64,000 nt of DNA from an uncultured Pseudohongiella sp. GTDB lineage: Bacteria; Pseudomonadota; Gammaproteobacteria; Pseudomonadales; Pseudohongiellaceae. The stretch lies in assembly GCA_902537815.1 (NCBI GenBank), contig CACBCS010000007.1:1-64000 (forward strand), given 5' to 3'. Made by a program: the position numbers and the translations under genes. This document shows positions 32,900-41,687 of this stretch, piece by piece. The stretch's first letter is position 1. Every line of letters starts with the position of its first letter. The notes under the pieces were generated by a model. The model was not told the DNA's origin. It worked only from the letters and a program-made list of their open reading frames with translations, and searched no databases.

Positions 32900-33460
32900 T
32901 CAAGCAAAGTTCAATCCCACGCCAAACAGGTGTCCATGAAATAGCGCCACCAGGGCGTACAAGAGCGATCCAAGCAGAATCGCTATCGCATCCCAAACAA
33001 TACCCGGGGCACGCGAGACAGGCCTCGCAGTTCCCCACATCGTAACAAACTTTAGCATGCTCCATATCGCGAAGCTGCCGAATAGCAGAATCGAAGCGAG
33101 ATCGCCATTTGACCAGAGATGCGCAAGCCCCCAGAGTCCAACCCCCAAAAGCATGGGATTGCGGGTTACTGCAGCGAGGTGGGAGAGAGGGATATTGCCG
33201 GCGGTCACCAGGATTATCCCAGGCAACATCAGAAAGTGACTGACCACACGCCACTCGAATGGCGGCTGCCAGACCATGAAAAAAGTGGCCTGGCTTTTGC
33301 CCAGCACAATCAGTCCGAGACCGATGGCAGTTGCCAGGCTGAAGGTGCCTTTATAGGTAGCCTCTGAAGGCAGTTTGACAACTATGCCATCGCGTAGTCC
33401 CATTTCGCGCAGCAGGTGTGGGATAAAAAACAGCAGCAGGCCAATAACAAGAAGGGGCAT
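32900..33460 (-). CDS. NnrU-family membrane protein
   Basis: The 186-residue product has about six hydrophobic segments and the NnrU signature RNPMLLGVGLWGLAHLWSNGDLASILLFGSFAIW. NnrU was first linked to nitrite/nitric-oxide reductase expression in denitrifiers and is a homologue of the ethanolaminephosphotransferase/isoprenylcysteine methyltransferase-like membrane fold. Its role here is unknown; no nitric oxide reductase genes are near. It starts 7 bases after the molybdenum hydroxylase gene stop, indicating one operon. Confidence 0.86.
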   Translation of the reverse strand: MPLLVIGLLLFFIPHLLREMGLRDGIVVKLPSEATYKGTFSLATAIGLGLIVLGKSQATFFMVWQPPFEWRVVSHFLMLPGIILVTAGNIPLSHLAAVTRNPMLLGVGLWGLAHLWSNGDLASILLFGSFAIWSMLKFVTMWGTARPVSRAPGIVWDAIAILLGSLLYALVALFHGHLFGVGLNFA

Positions 33461-33467
33461 GTGGCTG

Positions 33468-35684
33468 TTACGCCTTGGCCAGTGTGCTGTTATGCCTGAA
33501 ACTGTGTTTGCTGAGAGGAAGCTCCCTGATTCGCTGGCCCGTCAGAATATAAATTGCATTCGTGACCGCCGCGGCGATCGGAGGCGTTGCGGGTTCACCT
33601 AGTCCACCGAGACTGGCTCCTGACTCGATCAGGTGCACATCAATTTCCGGCGAAGTTGCCATTCGGACCATCTCATAATCAGGAAAGTTATTCTGACTGA
33701 CCCGACCTTCCTTTATCGTGATTTCGCCGTACATCGCGGCAGTGAGGCCAAAAATGACGCCAGATTCTATCTGGGCCTTGGCCGTGTCCGGATTGACCAC
33801 CCAGCCACAATCAATCGCCGCCGTGACTTTGTGCACAACGGGCTTGCCATCCGATCCAATGGAGACTTCGGCAATCTCGGCGCAGATACTGCCGAAACTT
33901 TCCTGCACCGCTATGCCCAAGGCACGACCTTCGGGCAGGTTTCTGCCATACCCTGCGGCTTCCGCTGCGACCTGCAAAACCTGCTGATGTCGCGGATGTT
34001 TGTTGAGGAGCTCCATACGGAACTGAAAGGGATTGGTTCCCGCGCGATGGGCCAGTTCATCAATGAATGACTCGGTAAAAAACGTCTGCTGTGAGTGATC
34101 CACGCTGCGCCATGCGGCAATTGGCACATGGGTATCTCCGTCGACGACTCTGATCGATTGGTGGTCGACGGCGTAGGGAATGTGGGCTGCCCCCGGAGTC
34201 TGGATTGGACCTGTGTATCTGTTATGCCACGCTAAAATGTTGCCGTTAGAGTCCAGGCCTGCTTTGAAATTGGAAGTAGCCGCCGGGCGATAATAGTCCT
34301 GCTGCATGTCGTCTTCACGGCTGAACACGGTCTTCACCGGAACGCTGAACTGCATGGCAATTTTCGTGGCATGATCAATGACGTTCCAGTTGAAGGGCAG
34401 GCGGCGACCGAATCCGCCTCCCAAGTAGCTCGGATGATGTGTTACTGCGCGTTCATTCAGCCCGGCAACCGAGGCCACCCGGCCGCGCACGGCCAGCGGG
34501 TCTTGAGTGCTGGTCCAGACATCAGCGCGACCGTTTTGAATGTGCACTGTGCAGTTCATCGGCTCCATCGGGGCATGGGCCAGATAGGGAACGCGATAGC
34601 TGGCCTCGATTATTTCACTGGCCTGAGTCAGACTTGCCTCTGCGTCTCCGGCTTCAAAATCCTTGCTGCCTTCGCTGCGGGTCAGTTCCTCGTCAAAGCG
34701 TGCCGCAATGTCTGCGCTGGAAACTGAATCGTTGTCAGAACGCTCAAACTCGGCTGACACTTCCTTCAGGGCTTCTTTCGCGCGCCAGTAGTTGTCGGCT
34801 ACAACAGCGACAGAATCTTCCAGCTCGATGACTTTTTTAACCCCCCGTCGCTCCAGAGCCTCAGTCGCATCAACTGAGACCAGCTTGGTACCGAACACCG
34901 GGGCCAGCCTGATTGCGGCGAATAACATGTCCTCTGTTTTGTAATCCAGGCCGTAGAAGGCACTGCCGTTGACCTTTGCGGGGATATCGACGCGCGACAA
35001 GGCTTTGCCCATGATGTTGAATTGCTTGCGCTCCTTGAGAGTGGGCGCCTCAGGCGGTTCCAGCCTGGCCGCCGCATCTGCCAGTTCGCCGTAACTTAAT
35101 GATTGCCCGCTGGCATTATGATGAACATAACTGAGAGCCGTGGTGCATTCGTCGGCCGGAACGCCCCAGCGCACTGCTGCGCATTGAATCAGCATTTCAC
35201 GGGCCGCTGCGCCGGCGACGCGCATTCCGAGCTGGCCGGTAAAACGAATGGACGCACTGCCTCCGGTGGTTTGCAGATTGCCAATTTGCGCAATTTTCAT
35301 CGCACTGGCTTCAATCAGCGGCATCAGAAATGAGGGGACGCCAAACTCACCGGCGAAGCCGATCGCCATGTCTCCGGCTGCGTACAGATCAGTTGCCGGT
35401 GCCTGTTCTATCCTGACCTGCTCCCAGGCCGCATCCAGCTCATCTGCAGCCATCATGGCCAGTGCGGTGTGACTGCCCTGACCCATCTCGGAATGATTCA
35501 CATAGACGGTTACCCGGTTGTCAGGGTCTATTTTCAAAAACGAGGTCAGGTATCTGGCCGAGCCCTCGCCGAGTGTGTCATTGGCAATTCGATGACCACT
35601 GGGTCTGGTGGCGGCATAGCCAATAGCCAGGCCGCCGCCGACCACAGCTGATGAAAGAATGAACCGGCGTCTTGAGATTTTCAT
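33468..35684 (-). CDS. Xanthine dehydrogenase-family molybdopterin-binding subunit (IorB-like)
   Basis: The 738-residue product begins with a twin-arginine signal (SRRRFILSSAVVGGGLAIG) and the large-subunit pattern of isoquinoline 1-oxidoreductase: HSEMGQGSHTALAMM, GKALSRVDIPAKVNGSAFYGLD, APMEPMNCTVHI, GGGFGRRLPFNWN and GASLGGLGEPATPP with the catalytic Glu. It binds Mo-cofactor (molybdopterin cytosine dinucleotide in relatives) and should hydroxylate an aromatic N-heterocycle or aldehyde. It partners the 2Fe-2S gene upstream (gap 17 bases). Periplasmic export by Tat is predicted. Confidence 0.9.
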   Translation of the reverse strand: MKISRRRFILSSAVVGGGLAIGYAATRPSGHRIANDTLGEGSARYLTSFLKIDPDNRVTVYVNHSEMGQGSHTALAMMAADELDAAWEQVRIEQAPATDLYAAGDMAIGFAGEFGVPSFLMPLIEASAMKIAQIGNLQTTGGSASIRFTGQLGMRVAGAAAREMLIQCAAVRWGVPADECTTALSYVHHNASGQSLSYGELADAAARLEPPEAPTLKERKQFNIMGKALSRVDIPAKVNGSAFYGLDYKTEDMLFAAIRLAPVFGTKLVSVDATEALERRGVKKVIELEDSVAVVADNYWRAKEALKEVSAEFERSDNDSVSSADIAARFDEELTRSEGSKDFEAGDAEASLTQASEIIEASYRVPYLAHAPMEPMNCTVHIQNGRADVWTSTQDPLAVRGRVASVAGLNERAVTHHPSYLGGGFGRRLPFNWNVIDHATKIAMQFSVPVKTVFSREDDMQQDYYRPAATSNFKAGLDSNGNILAWHNRYTGPIQTPGAAHIPYAVDHQSIRVVDGDTHVPIAAWRSVDHSQQTFFTESFIDELAHRAGTNPFQFRMELLNKHPRHQQVLQVAAEAAGYGRNLPEGRALGIAVQESFGSICAEIAEVSIGSDGKPVVHKVTAAIDCGWVVNPDTAKAQIESGVIFGLTAAMYGEITIKEGRVSQNNFPDYEMVRMATSPEIDVHLIESGASLGGLGEPATPPIAAAVTNAIYILTGQRIRELPLSKHSFRHNSTLAKA

Positions 35685-35701
35685 GGGTGCTCCCCTCCGG
35701 C

Positions 35702-36172
35702 CTAAGCGTTGGCGATTGCGCGAATCGCTTTTCGCACGCGTGGATAGGAGCCACAGCGGCAGACATTGTTGATGCTCGCATCGATTTCCGCATCGCTAGG
35801 ATTAGGGTTAGCTGTCAACAGAGATGACACGGCCATGATCATGCCTGACTGGCAGTAGCCGCATTGGGGAACCTGATGATCAATCCACGCTTTCTGTACG
35901 GCATTCAGATCCCCCGGTTCGTAGTGCGCCAGTGTTGATTCGGCAAGCCCTTCGATAGTGGTGATTTCCTGCCCCTGTACAGCCGAAACAGGCATGACAC
36001 AGCTTCTTACCGGATTGCCATTCACCTGCACCGTGCAGGCGCCACAGGAAGCCACGCCGCAGCCAAATTTGGTTCCCGTGAGTCCGAGCTCATCCCGCAA
36101 CGCCCATAACAGCGGCATTTCCGGTTCGACGTCGAGAGTGTATTCAGTGCCGTTTATTTTCAGAGTAGCCAT
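35702..36172 (-). CDS. (2Fe-2S)-binding subunit of the molybdenum hydroxylase (IorA-like)
   Basis: The product has two 2Fe-2S clusters: plant-type CGVASCGACTVQVNGNPVRSC and the C-terminal CGYCQSGM...NNVCRCGSYPRVR. This is the small subunit of the IorAB-type hydroxylase. It has no signal peptide and probably travels with the Tat-exported large subunit. The listed start (36193) uses TTG; ATG 36172 (MATLKINGTEYTL) gives the standard N-terminus. It heads the unit iorA-like, iorB-like, nnrU, hypothetical. Confidence 0.92.
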   Translation of the reverse strand: MATLKINGTEYTLDVEPEMPLLWALRDELGLTGTKFGCGVASCGACTVQVNGNPVRSCVMPVSAVQGQEITTIEGLAESTLAHYEPGDLNAVQKAWIDHQVPQCGYCQSGMIMAVSSLLTANPNPSDAEIDASINNVCRCGSYPRVRKAIRAIANA

Positions 36173-36309
36173 GCGCAGACATTTCCCTTTCAAAGGTCGG
36201 GAGATTGTAACGCGCGCGTGAGACTATTTCGACGTGCAAGGCGGCTGCTTCTCAGCATACACTGGGAATATTCGAACTCATTGCTACGGATCGGTCGCTT
36301 CCCTGAGCC

Positions 36310-37479
36310 ATGGAATTTGCATACAGCGCGCTAGAGAAGGTAATTTTTTACGAGGCGGCAACAGCAGCCCTGCCGCAGCTTTTGCGCGACCTGAGTTACC
36401 AGCGGCCGTTTGTGGTTGCCTCCCGGACTCTGGCTGAAAAGACCGGTGACCTCAGTGCCTTGCGACAGGCCCTGCCGGTTGAACTGGCCGGTTTCAACAA
36501 GGCTATTCGGTCGCACACGCCTCGTGAAGATGCGCTGGAGCTGCTTGATCAGGTCAGGGAGAGCGGAGCCGATGTCATCATCAGCGTCGGCGGGGGTTCG
36601 GTAATCGACGCCGGCAAATTTGTTCAGCTGGCAATCGAGCAGGGCCTCAAGCACGAATCAGAAATTCTAGAATACGCGCAGCAGGGCAACGGCAGTCAGG
36701 GGCCGAAGCACGGTGATTTTCGACTTTTCTCCAGCACCGACAAGATTCGGCAGCTTGCCATTCCTACCACGCTCTCCGGCGCCGAATTCAGCAACGCAGC
36801 GGGTGTACTGAACAGCAGTTCGGGCAGTAAAGAGGGCTATCGAGGCCCCCGGCTTTGCCCTCAGGCAGTTGTTTACGATCCGGAACTGGCCGGGCACACG
36901 CCGTCCTGGCTCTGGTTATCGACAGCCATACGGTCATTGGATCATGCAATAGAGGGTTTCTGTTCTGGCCAGAGCTCAGCCTATCTTGACGGTCATTTTT
37001 TGCATGCCATCACTCTGTTCAGCCAGTCCTTACCGGCGGCGAGTCTCTCTCAGAGCGATCAAGGCGCGGTCAATCTGAATCAGCAAGCCGTCTGGCTGGC
37101 CTGTTGCGGCCTCGGGTCAGTTCCCCACGGGGCGAGTCACGGAATCGGTTACATACTCGGTGCCATGTGTGCCATTCCGCATGGCTATACCTCATGCGTG
37201 ATGTTGCCTGCGGTGCTCGAGTGGAATGCCACCGTCCTCGGTGAGAAGAGCCGCGCTATTACCGACGCCATGGGCCAAGGCTCACAGGATGCTCATGTGG
37301 TGGTAAAGACGCTGATCAGCGAACTGGGCCTGCCCACCAGCCTGCGGCAGCTCGACGTTCCCCGACATCTGCTACAGCAGATTGCCGAGCGCGCCTACGC
37401 TCATCCCGTAGTGCGCAAGAATCCCCGCCCGATAGTCAGTGCTGCTGATGTGAGCGCCATACTGGAGATCGCCTGGTAG
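36310..37479 (+). CDS. Iron-containing alcohol dehydrogenase-family protein
   Basis: The 389-residue product matches the Fe-type ADH/maleylacetate reductase group: VIISVGGGSVIDAGKF for NAD binding, then metal-site histidines in SLDHAIEG, PHGASHGIGY and IPHGYTSC. The order and the short RGPRLCPQAVVYDP segment favour a maleylacetate-reductase-like subgroup over FucO, but the substrate is unknown. It diverges from the molybdenum hydroxylase genes with 137 bases between starts, suggesting linked control. The next gene begins 6 bases after its stop. Confidence 0.85.
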   Translation: MEFAYSALEKVIFYEAATAALPQLLRDLSYQRPFVVASRTLAEKTGDLSALRQALPVELAGFNKAIRSHTPREDALELLDQVRESGADVIISVGGGSVIDAGKFVQLAIEQGLKHESEILEYAQQGNGSQGPKHGDFRLFSSTDKIRQLAIPTTLSGAEFSNAAGVLNSSSGSKEGYRGPRLCPQAVVYDPELAGHTPSWLWLSTAIRSLDHAIEGFCSGQSSAYLDGHFLHAITLFSQSLPAASLSQSDQGAVNLNQQAVWLACCGLGSVPHGASHGIGYILGAMCAIPHGYTSCVMLPAVLEWNATVLGEKSRAITDAMGQGSQDAHVVVKTLISELGLPTSLRQLDVPRHLLQQIAERAYAHPVVRKNPRPIVSAADVSAILEIAW

Positions 37480-37485
37480 GCACTC

Positions 37486-38391
37486 GTGACCACTCAATCC
37501 AAATTCGAAACCGCATCTATGAATACAGTCAGGCCGCGCCAGCTGTTGGTGATCCTGGCGCTGATGATTGCGTGCGCTCCCACCGGTTCCAAGGCGCAGT
37601 TCATCCGATTTGCAGAAGCGCCGCAGGACTGGCACGGCAGTTTGCAGACCTCAGTGAGCCGCTACCGCAGCGATTACGGAGTCGAGCTTGATCTGGTAGC
37701 GGCCGTGCATGTTGCAGACAAGCGCTACTATGACAAGCTGAACGCCTATTTTGCCGGCAGGGATTTGGTGCTCTACGAGCTGGTGACAGATGGCAACAGT
37801 ACTTATTCCACGCGGGGTATGTCAGAAAGCGGACTGTCGGTAGTGGGATGGCTGCAGGCCACTGCTGCAAGCTTGCTCGGACTTCGCTTTCAACTCGATG
37901 AGATCGCCTATGGCGCAAGCAACTTTCGGCACGCTGATCTAAGTGTAAGCGAACTGCAGGCGATTATGGCGGCCAAACAGGAAAATTTTTTCACGCTGTT
38001 TGTCGCCATGGCCTCTGCTCAGCTGGCCAGTGAGCAGCAGGCGAGAATCAGAGAGAATTTACCGGCAAGCTCGTTTACCACCATGGCTCTGCTAAGTGCG
38101 GTGAGATCTGAAGATCGGAGTCAGGCTGTCAAATATTTACTGGGGAAAGAGCTGGGCCGAAGTGGCAGCATTGCGATCGATCCGGCCATGGAATCGCAAT
38201 TAACACTCCTGGGCGACCGGAATGAGGCGGCTCTCTCAGCGCTGAGGGATGTGCTTGAGCAAGGTCAGGCGCGCACTATCAGTCTGTTCTATGGCGCCGC
38301 CCACATGGCTGGCCTCGAAAGAGTCATTACCGGGGAACTGGGGTTTGAATTGGAAGAGCGGCTCTGGCTGGCGGCCTGGGAAATTCCATAG
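37486..38391 (+). CDS. TraB/GumN (Tiki-like)-type exported protein
   Basis: The 301-residue product has a signal-like segment (RQLLVILALMIACAPTGSKAQ) preceded by about 11 residues if the GTG start at 37486 is used. Family-type motifs are VAAVHVADKRYYDKLNAYFAGRDLVLYELV and the C-terminal LFYGAAHMAGLERVITGELGFE, like the G-x-H strands of TraB/GumN proteins, which are putative metalloproteases. ATG 37519 is an alternative start that fits the signal better but has no ribosome-binding site. It sits 6 bases after the alcohol dehydrogenase gene. Confidence 0.65.
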   Translation: MTTQSKFETASMNTVRPRQLLVILALMIACAPTGSKAQFIRFAEAPQDWHGSLQTSVSRYRSDYGVELDLVAAVHVADKRYYDKLNAYFAGRDLVLYELVTDGNSTYSTRGMSESGLSVVGWLQATAASLLGLRFQLDEIAYGASNFRHADLSVSELQAIMAAKQENFFTLFVAMASAQLASEQQARIRENLPASSFTTMALLSAVRSEDRSQAVKYLLGKELGRSGSIAIDPAMESQLTLLGDRNEAALSALRDVLEQGQARTISLFYGAAHMAGLERVITGELGFELEERLWLAAWEIP

Positions 38392-38594
38392 AACGCAAAT
38401 TTCGTTCCGATCGTTGACCCGGGGCATCGCATTGAGGTTGACTGACGCGCGATTTACAGGACAATAGGCACAGCTTAGCCGCAATTAAAGCAGCTCCAAG
38501 ACTCAGGAGCGGGGTATGCGAATTAACTGTTAATCGGGTGACTCCAGGCTTTCGTTGTTATTCTCTGTGTCTGATAGAAAAAGGGTTTTATGGT

Positions 38595-38957
38595 ATGAAG
38601 AAAATATTGAACGGATGGTTTGCAGTTACCTTGCTGGTATTGGTCGGTTGCGCTGCTTCGACGCCACCGGCTGTCGGGGTCTGGAACGTCGAGATGAACA
38701 CGCCACTGGGGGCTTTGCCCGCAACCTTGACTCTGAATGCGGACGGTACCGGCATGATGGGTTCGGATCAGCTGGGTGAAGCGCCGATTGACGGCGTTAT
38801 GTATGACGGTAATTCAGTCTCGTTCTCAGCAGAAGTCGATGCGCAGGGTCAGACTCTGGTCCTCGACTTTTCCGGCACAGTTGAGGGAGACTCGGTCTCC
38901 GGCGAATTTGGCAGTGATTTCGGCGCGTTCGCTGTGACCGGAACCCGGGCGCAGTAA
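38595..38957 (+). CDS. Small lipoprotein with lipocalin-like domain
   Basis: The 120-residue product (MKKILNGWFAV) has a lipobox LLVLVGC (Cys18 region) and a short beta-rich domain of pattern GVWNVEMNTPLGALPATLTLNADGTGMM with repeated D-x-x-G turns. I recognise the shape only as a small beta-barrel found as a standalone or linked to amidohydrolases in related bacteria. The track starts at 38538; the ATG at 38595 gives a normal lipoprotein signal. It ends at a bidirectional terminator. Confidence 0.65.
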   Translation: MKKILNGWFAVTLLVLVGCAASTPPAVGVWNVEMNTPLGALPATLTLNADGTGMMGSDQLGEAPIDGVMYDGNSVSFSAEVDAQGQTLVLDFSGTVEGDSVSGEFGSDFGAFAVTGTRAQ

Positions 38958-38970
38958 TAGCGACCGGTTG

Positions 38971-39000
38971 AAAAAAAGGATGCGAAAGCATCTTTTTTTT
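38971..39000. terminator. Bidirectional terminator between convergent genes
   Basis: AAAAAAAGGATGC-GAAA-GCATCTTTTTTTT has A- and T-runs on both sides of a GATGC/GCATC stem closed by a GAAA tetraloop, 13 bases after one stop and 32 before the other. Confidence 0.88.
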
Positions 39001-39031
39001 CGGCTTGTGTTTGTCAGAGCCTGCGCCGGGT

Positions 39032-39601
39032 TTAAATCACGTTCACAGCGCGCTGTTCTTTCACCAGGCGCAAATTTTCCTGTGCGGAAGGACTGTTGGG
39101 ATGTACCGTGATGAGTTGCTGAAAAGCTTCCTCGGCCAGCGCGAGCTTGCCTTGCTGCAGATAAACCAGGCCCAGCCCGGACAGGGCACCGAAGTGGCGC
39201 GGCTCGAGTTGCAGGGTTCTCTTAATGTCTTCGATCGAGGCGTCGGTATTGCCGACCAGGTAGTAGAGGGTCGCACGTTTGTTCCAGCCTTCCGCAAAAT
39301 TCGGGAAATTCTCCACAATCTGGTTAAAAATCAGCAATGCTTCCGGGAATTGGCGACGATTCATGGCCTCGGTGCCGAGTGTCAGCAGCTGTTGAGCGTC
39401 TGCGTTCTCATGTTCAAGCCAAATGGCCCAAATCTGGCGTTCTGTCGCGCGCAGCACCACCGGATTAGTGACGAGTGACAGTTGCTCGAACAATCCGTTC
39501 AGCCTTTCGTCGTTCTGATCTGCGTGCAGATTCAGCGTCACTGACATCGATAGGGCAAAAATGAGTGTCGTTAAACGGGCGGGTATCTTCAACTGAGCCA
39601 T
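39032..39601 (-). CDS. Exported tetratricopeptide-repeat protein
   Basis: The product has a signal peptide (LTTLIFALSMSVTLNLHA) and at least three TPR units, for example AEGWNKRATLYYLVGNTDASIEDIKRTLQLEP and FGALSGLGLVYLQQGKLALAEEAFQQLITVHP. TPRs mediate protein contacts; no partner can be named. The start at 39601 (MAQLKIPARLTTL) was preferred to 39637 because it forms the signal peptide. It is monocistronic, with a terminator downstream and DUF481 gene upstream on the same strand (gap 155 bases). Confidence 0.78.
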   Translation of the reverse strand: MAQLKIPARLTTLIFALSMSVTLNLHADQNDERLNGLFEQLSLVTNPVVLRATERQIWAIWLEHENADAQQLLTLGTEAMNRRQFPEALLIFNQIVENFPNFAEGWNKRATLYYLVGNTDASIEDIKRTLQLEPRHFGALSGLGLVYLQQGKLALAEEAFQQLITVHPNSPSAQENLRLVKEQRAVNVI

Positions 39602-39756
39602 GCTCTGCAGAATAATCCCCCGAGGGTCTTCGCACAATGCTTGGTGCTGCGGGATCGGCCGCGAAGTGAGGGGGGTTCCGAGCGCATCGGGATTGACCCA
39701 GAAACGTCTCCGGTCCTCTGCGCCAGCATCTGGTGTCCAGAATCAGACGCGGCTGA

Positions 39757-40497
39757 CTAAAAATTCATGACGAAAGTGACAGCAGTTTCTGTGTCGGTAT
39801 TTTTGCGGCCGGCCGGAACAACCGTCTGATGCTTGGCAAATATCGAAAACCTCAGCGCGAGGTTATCGAGGATCTGGGCTTCAATGCTGCTTTCAGACCG
39901 GAAAATGCTGGTTTCGAGACCTGTTTCCAAGCTCAAGGTTTGCTCGAATTGCGCAGATTCTGATAGATCCCATTCATATTCTCCGGCCAGTCTGAACATG
40001 GCTTCGTCAAAGTCATTGAAATTGATCTGGCTGAGACGTTCCTTGATGCGACTGATCCGGTAGCCGATACCGGCTTCGTAGGTCAGGTTCATGTTCGGGC
40101 GCCCGCCCAGCAGGCTTCGGCCATAGCTGAGCGTGAAATCTGACTGGCTGTCATAGCCGCTGAAACGATCATCCTCGTGAGCGAGTCTCGACTGAATGAA
40201 AGAGTTTTCATCCAGTTGGTAATTGGCGTTACCGACGTAGTAAAAGCGCTGAGCGGCCAGAATTCCGTTCTGTGACGATCGCAGGCCATCAATTAGGAAG
40301 CCGTATTCCCACTGTTCTCGCCCCCAGTCCACCTCCCCCCGGAAATTGATGCTCTGTGCGTCAGTATTGCCGCTGGTGTTCACGGCGCCCAGTTCCACTT
40401 CGGTCGTCAGAGTTGTCGCCTCTTCTTCCTGCGCAGCCAGGGTGTTGGAAATCATCATGCAGGCGAGGAGGATCAAAAGAGATCTGTGTATTGTCAT
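39757..40497 (-). CDS. DUF481 outer-membrane barrel protein (YdiY-like)
   Basis: The 246-residue product has a signal peptide (LLILLACMMISNTLAAQ) and the DUF481 layout of alternating beta strands: EVELGAVNTSGNTDAQSINFRGEVDW, SFIQSRLAHEDDRFSGYDSQSDFTLSYG, EAGIGYRISRIKERL and a C-terminal AVTFVMNF with terminal Phe, as in outer-membrane proteins. DUF481 includes the salt-induced YdiY. Its function is not known. Confidence 0.85.
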   Translation of the reverse strand: MTIHRSLLILLACMMISNTLAAQEEEATTLTTEVELGAVNTSGNTDAQSINFRGEVDWGREQWEYGFLIDGLRSSQNGILAAQRFYYVGNANYQLDENSFIQSRLAHEDDRFSGYDSQSDFTLSYGRSLLGGRPNMNLTYEAGIGYRISRIKERLSQINFNDFDEAMFRLAGEYEWDLSESAQFEQTLSLETGLETSIFRSESSIEAQILDNLALRFSIFAKHQTVVPAGRKNTDTETAVTFVMNF

Positions 40498-40696
40498 TGT
40501 GCGTCCTTTTCCGGGTAATAGGTCAGAGAAAATCCAACCGGCCCTAATCGGTGTATTACCTGTAGTTAACGGTCTAGATGCCTAAATCGTTAGACGCTCA
40601 GACTGGCTGGAGTAAAATACTGTTCTATGCCACGCGTCATGTGCTGTTTTTTGCCATGATGCTGATGTCCGGTTTCTGTTGAATTGTAGAAGTTTG

Positions 40697-41191
40697 ATGA
40701 AAACGCTATATCTACTGCGCCATGCAAAATCCAGCTGGGATGACCCCGAGCTCAAAGATTTCGAACGGCCACTCGCTGAGCGCGGTCTGCGGGACATCCC
40801 GAAGATGGCCGCCCGCTTCCGGCAGCGGGGCGACACGGTCGGCTGTGTGATTACCAGTCCAGCTCTGAGAGCGAAAACGACGGCAAAGATGATAGCCGAT
40901 CAGATAGGTTTTCCGCCGGATGAGGTCTTCAGCAACCCCGAGCTCTACTTCGCCGGTGCCGGTATGTTTCTGAAAGCAGTGGGGCTTCTCGACGAGCACT
41001 GTCAGTCGGCCATGCTGGTGGGACACAATCCGGCCATCACCGAGTTCGCCAACGGAGTATGCGATGGACGAATCGATCATATTCCAACCTGCGGTTTGCT
41101 CAAGCTGCAATTCCCTGTTCAGCACTGGAAGGAGATTCAGGAAGCGTCGGGCGAATTGCTCTACTTTGATTATCCGAAGAAGGGAGACTGA
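40697..41191 (+). CDS. sixA: SixA-like phosphohistidine phosphatase
   Basis: The 164-residue product starts MKTLYLLRHAKSSWDDPEL, the RHG/RHA motif of the histidine phosphatase superfamily, and has the second histidine in LVGHNPAITEFAN. SixA-type enzymes dephosphorylate phosphohistidine in HPt domains and phosphotransferase proteins. The track start (40679) adds six residues upstream of the motif; the ATG at 40697 is the natural one. It precedes the cytochrome gene by 3 bases. Confidence 0.88.
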   Translation: MKTLYLLRHAKSSWDDPELKDFERPLAERGLRDIPKMAARFRQRGDTVGCVITSPALRAKTTAKMIADQIGFPPDEVFSNPELYFAGAGMFLKAVGLLDEHCQSAMLVGHNPAITEFANGVCDGRIDHIPTCGLLKLQFPVQHWKEIQEASGELLYFDYPKKGD

Positions 41192-41194
41192 TTC

Positions 41195-41653
41195 ATGGAT
41201 AGCAAACTGAGGCCAATGTTTGTTGTTACTGTCGTGACGCTGTTGCTGGGATGCGCACCGTCGCTGGAGTCCGGTGAAGGCGGTGAGGGAACGCCAGTTG
41301 TCGGTCGCTGGTATTCGGTTGAGCAGGTTCATACAGGCAGCAGAGTTTTCCAAGACGAGTGTGCTCAGTGCCATGGCGCGCAGGCGCAGGGTATTGCTGC
41401 CGACTGGCGTGAGCGCCTCGACGACGGTTCATTTCCACCACCTCCACTCAACGGATCGGCGCACGCCTGGCACCACCCTCTGTCCGTGCTGCTTCAGGTG
41501 ATTAATCAGGGAGGAGTCCCTCTGGGAGGCCAAATGCCGGCTTTCGCCAACCGGATCTCGGATAAAGAGAAACTGGCGGCTATCGCTTATTTCCAGAGTT
41601 TCTGGAATGATGACCTCTATGGTAACTGGGAGCAGATGGGTGGTACTGAGTAA
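41195..41653 (+). CDS. Lipoprotein cytochrome c
   Basis: The 152-residue product has a lipobox (LLLGC, about Cys20) and one class I cytochrome c domain with CAQCH (in FQDECAQCHGAQAQG) and an axial-ligand candidate in GGQMPAFANRISDKEKLAAIAYFQSFW. It is a periplasmic-facing electron carrier. It begins 3 bases after sixA and overlaps the listed ChaN-like ORF by 47 bases if that start is accepted. Confidence 0.88.
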   Translation: MDSKLRPMFVVTVVTLLLGCAPSLESGEGGEGTPVVGRWYSVEQVHTGSRVFQDECAQCHGAQAQGIAADWRERLDDGSFPPPPLNGSAHAWHHPLSVLLQVINQGGVPLGGQMPAFANRISDKEKLAAIAYFQSFWNDDLYGNWEQMGGTE

Positions 41654-41687
41654 ATTTCACGAGGCAGGCATCAGGCGCGTGGTGCTC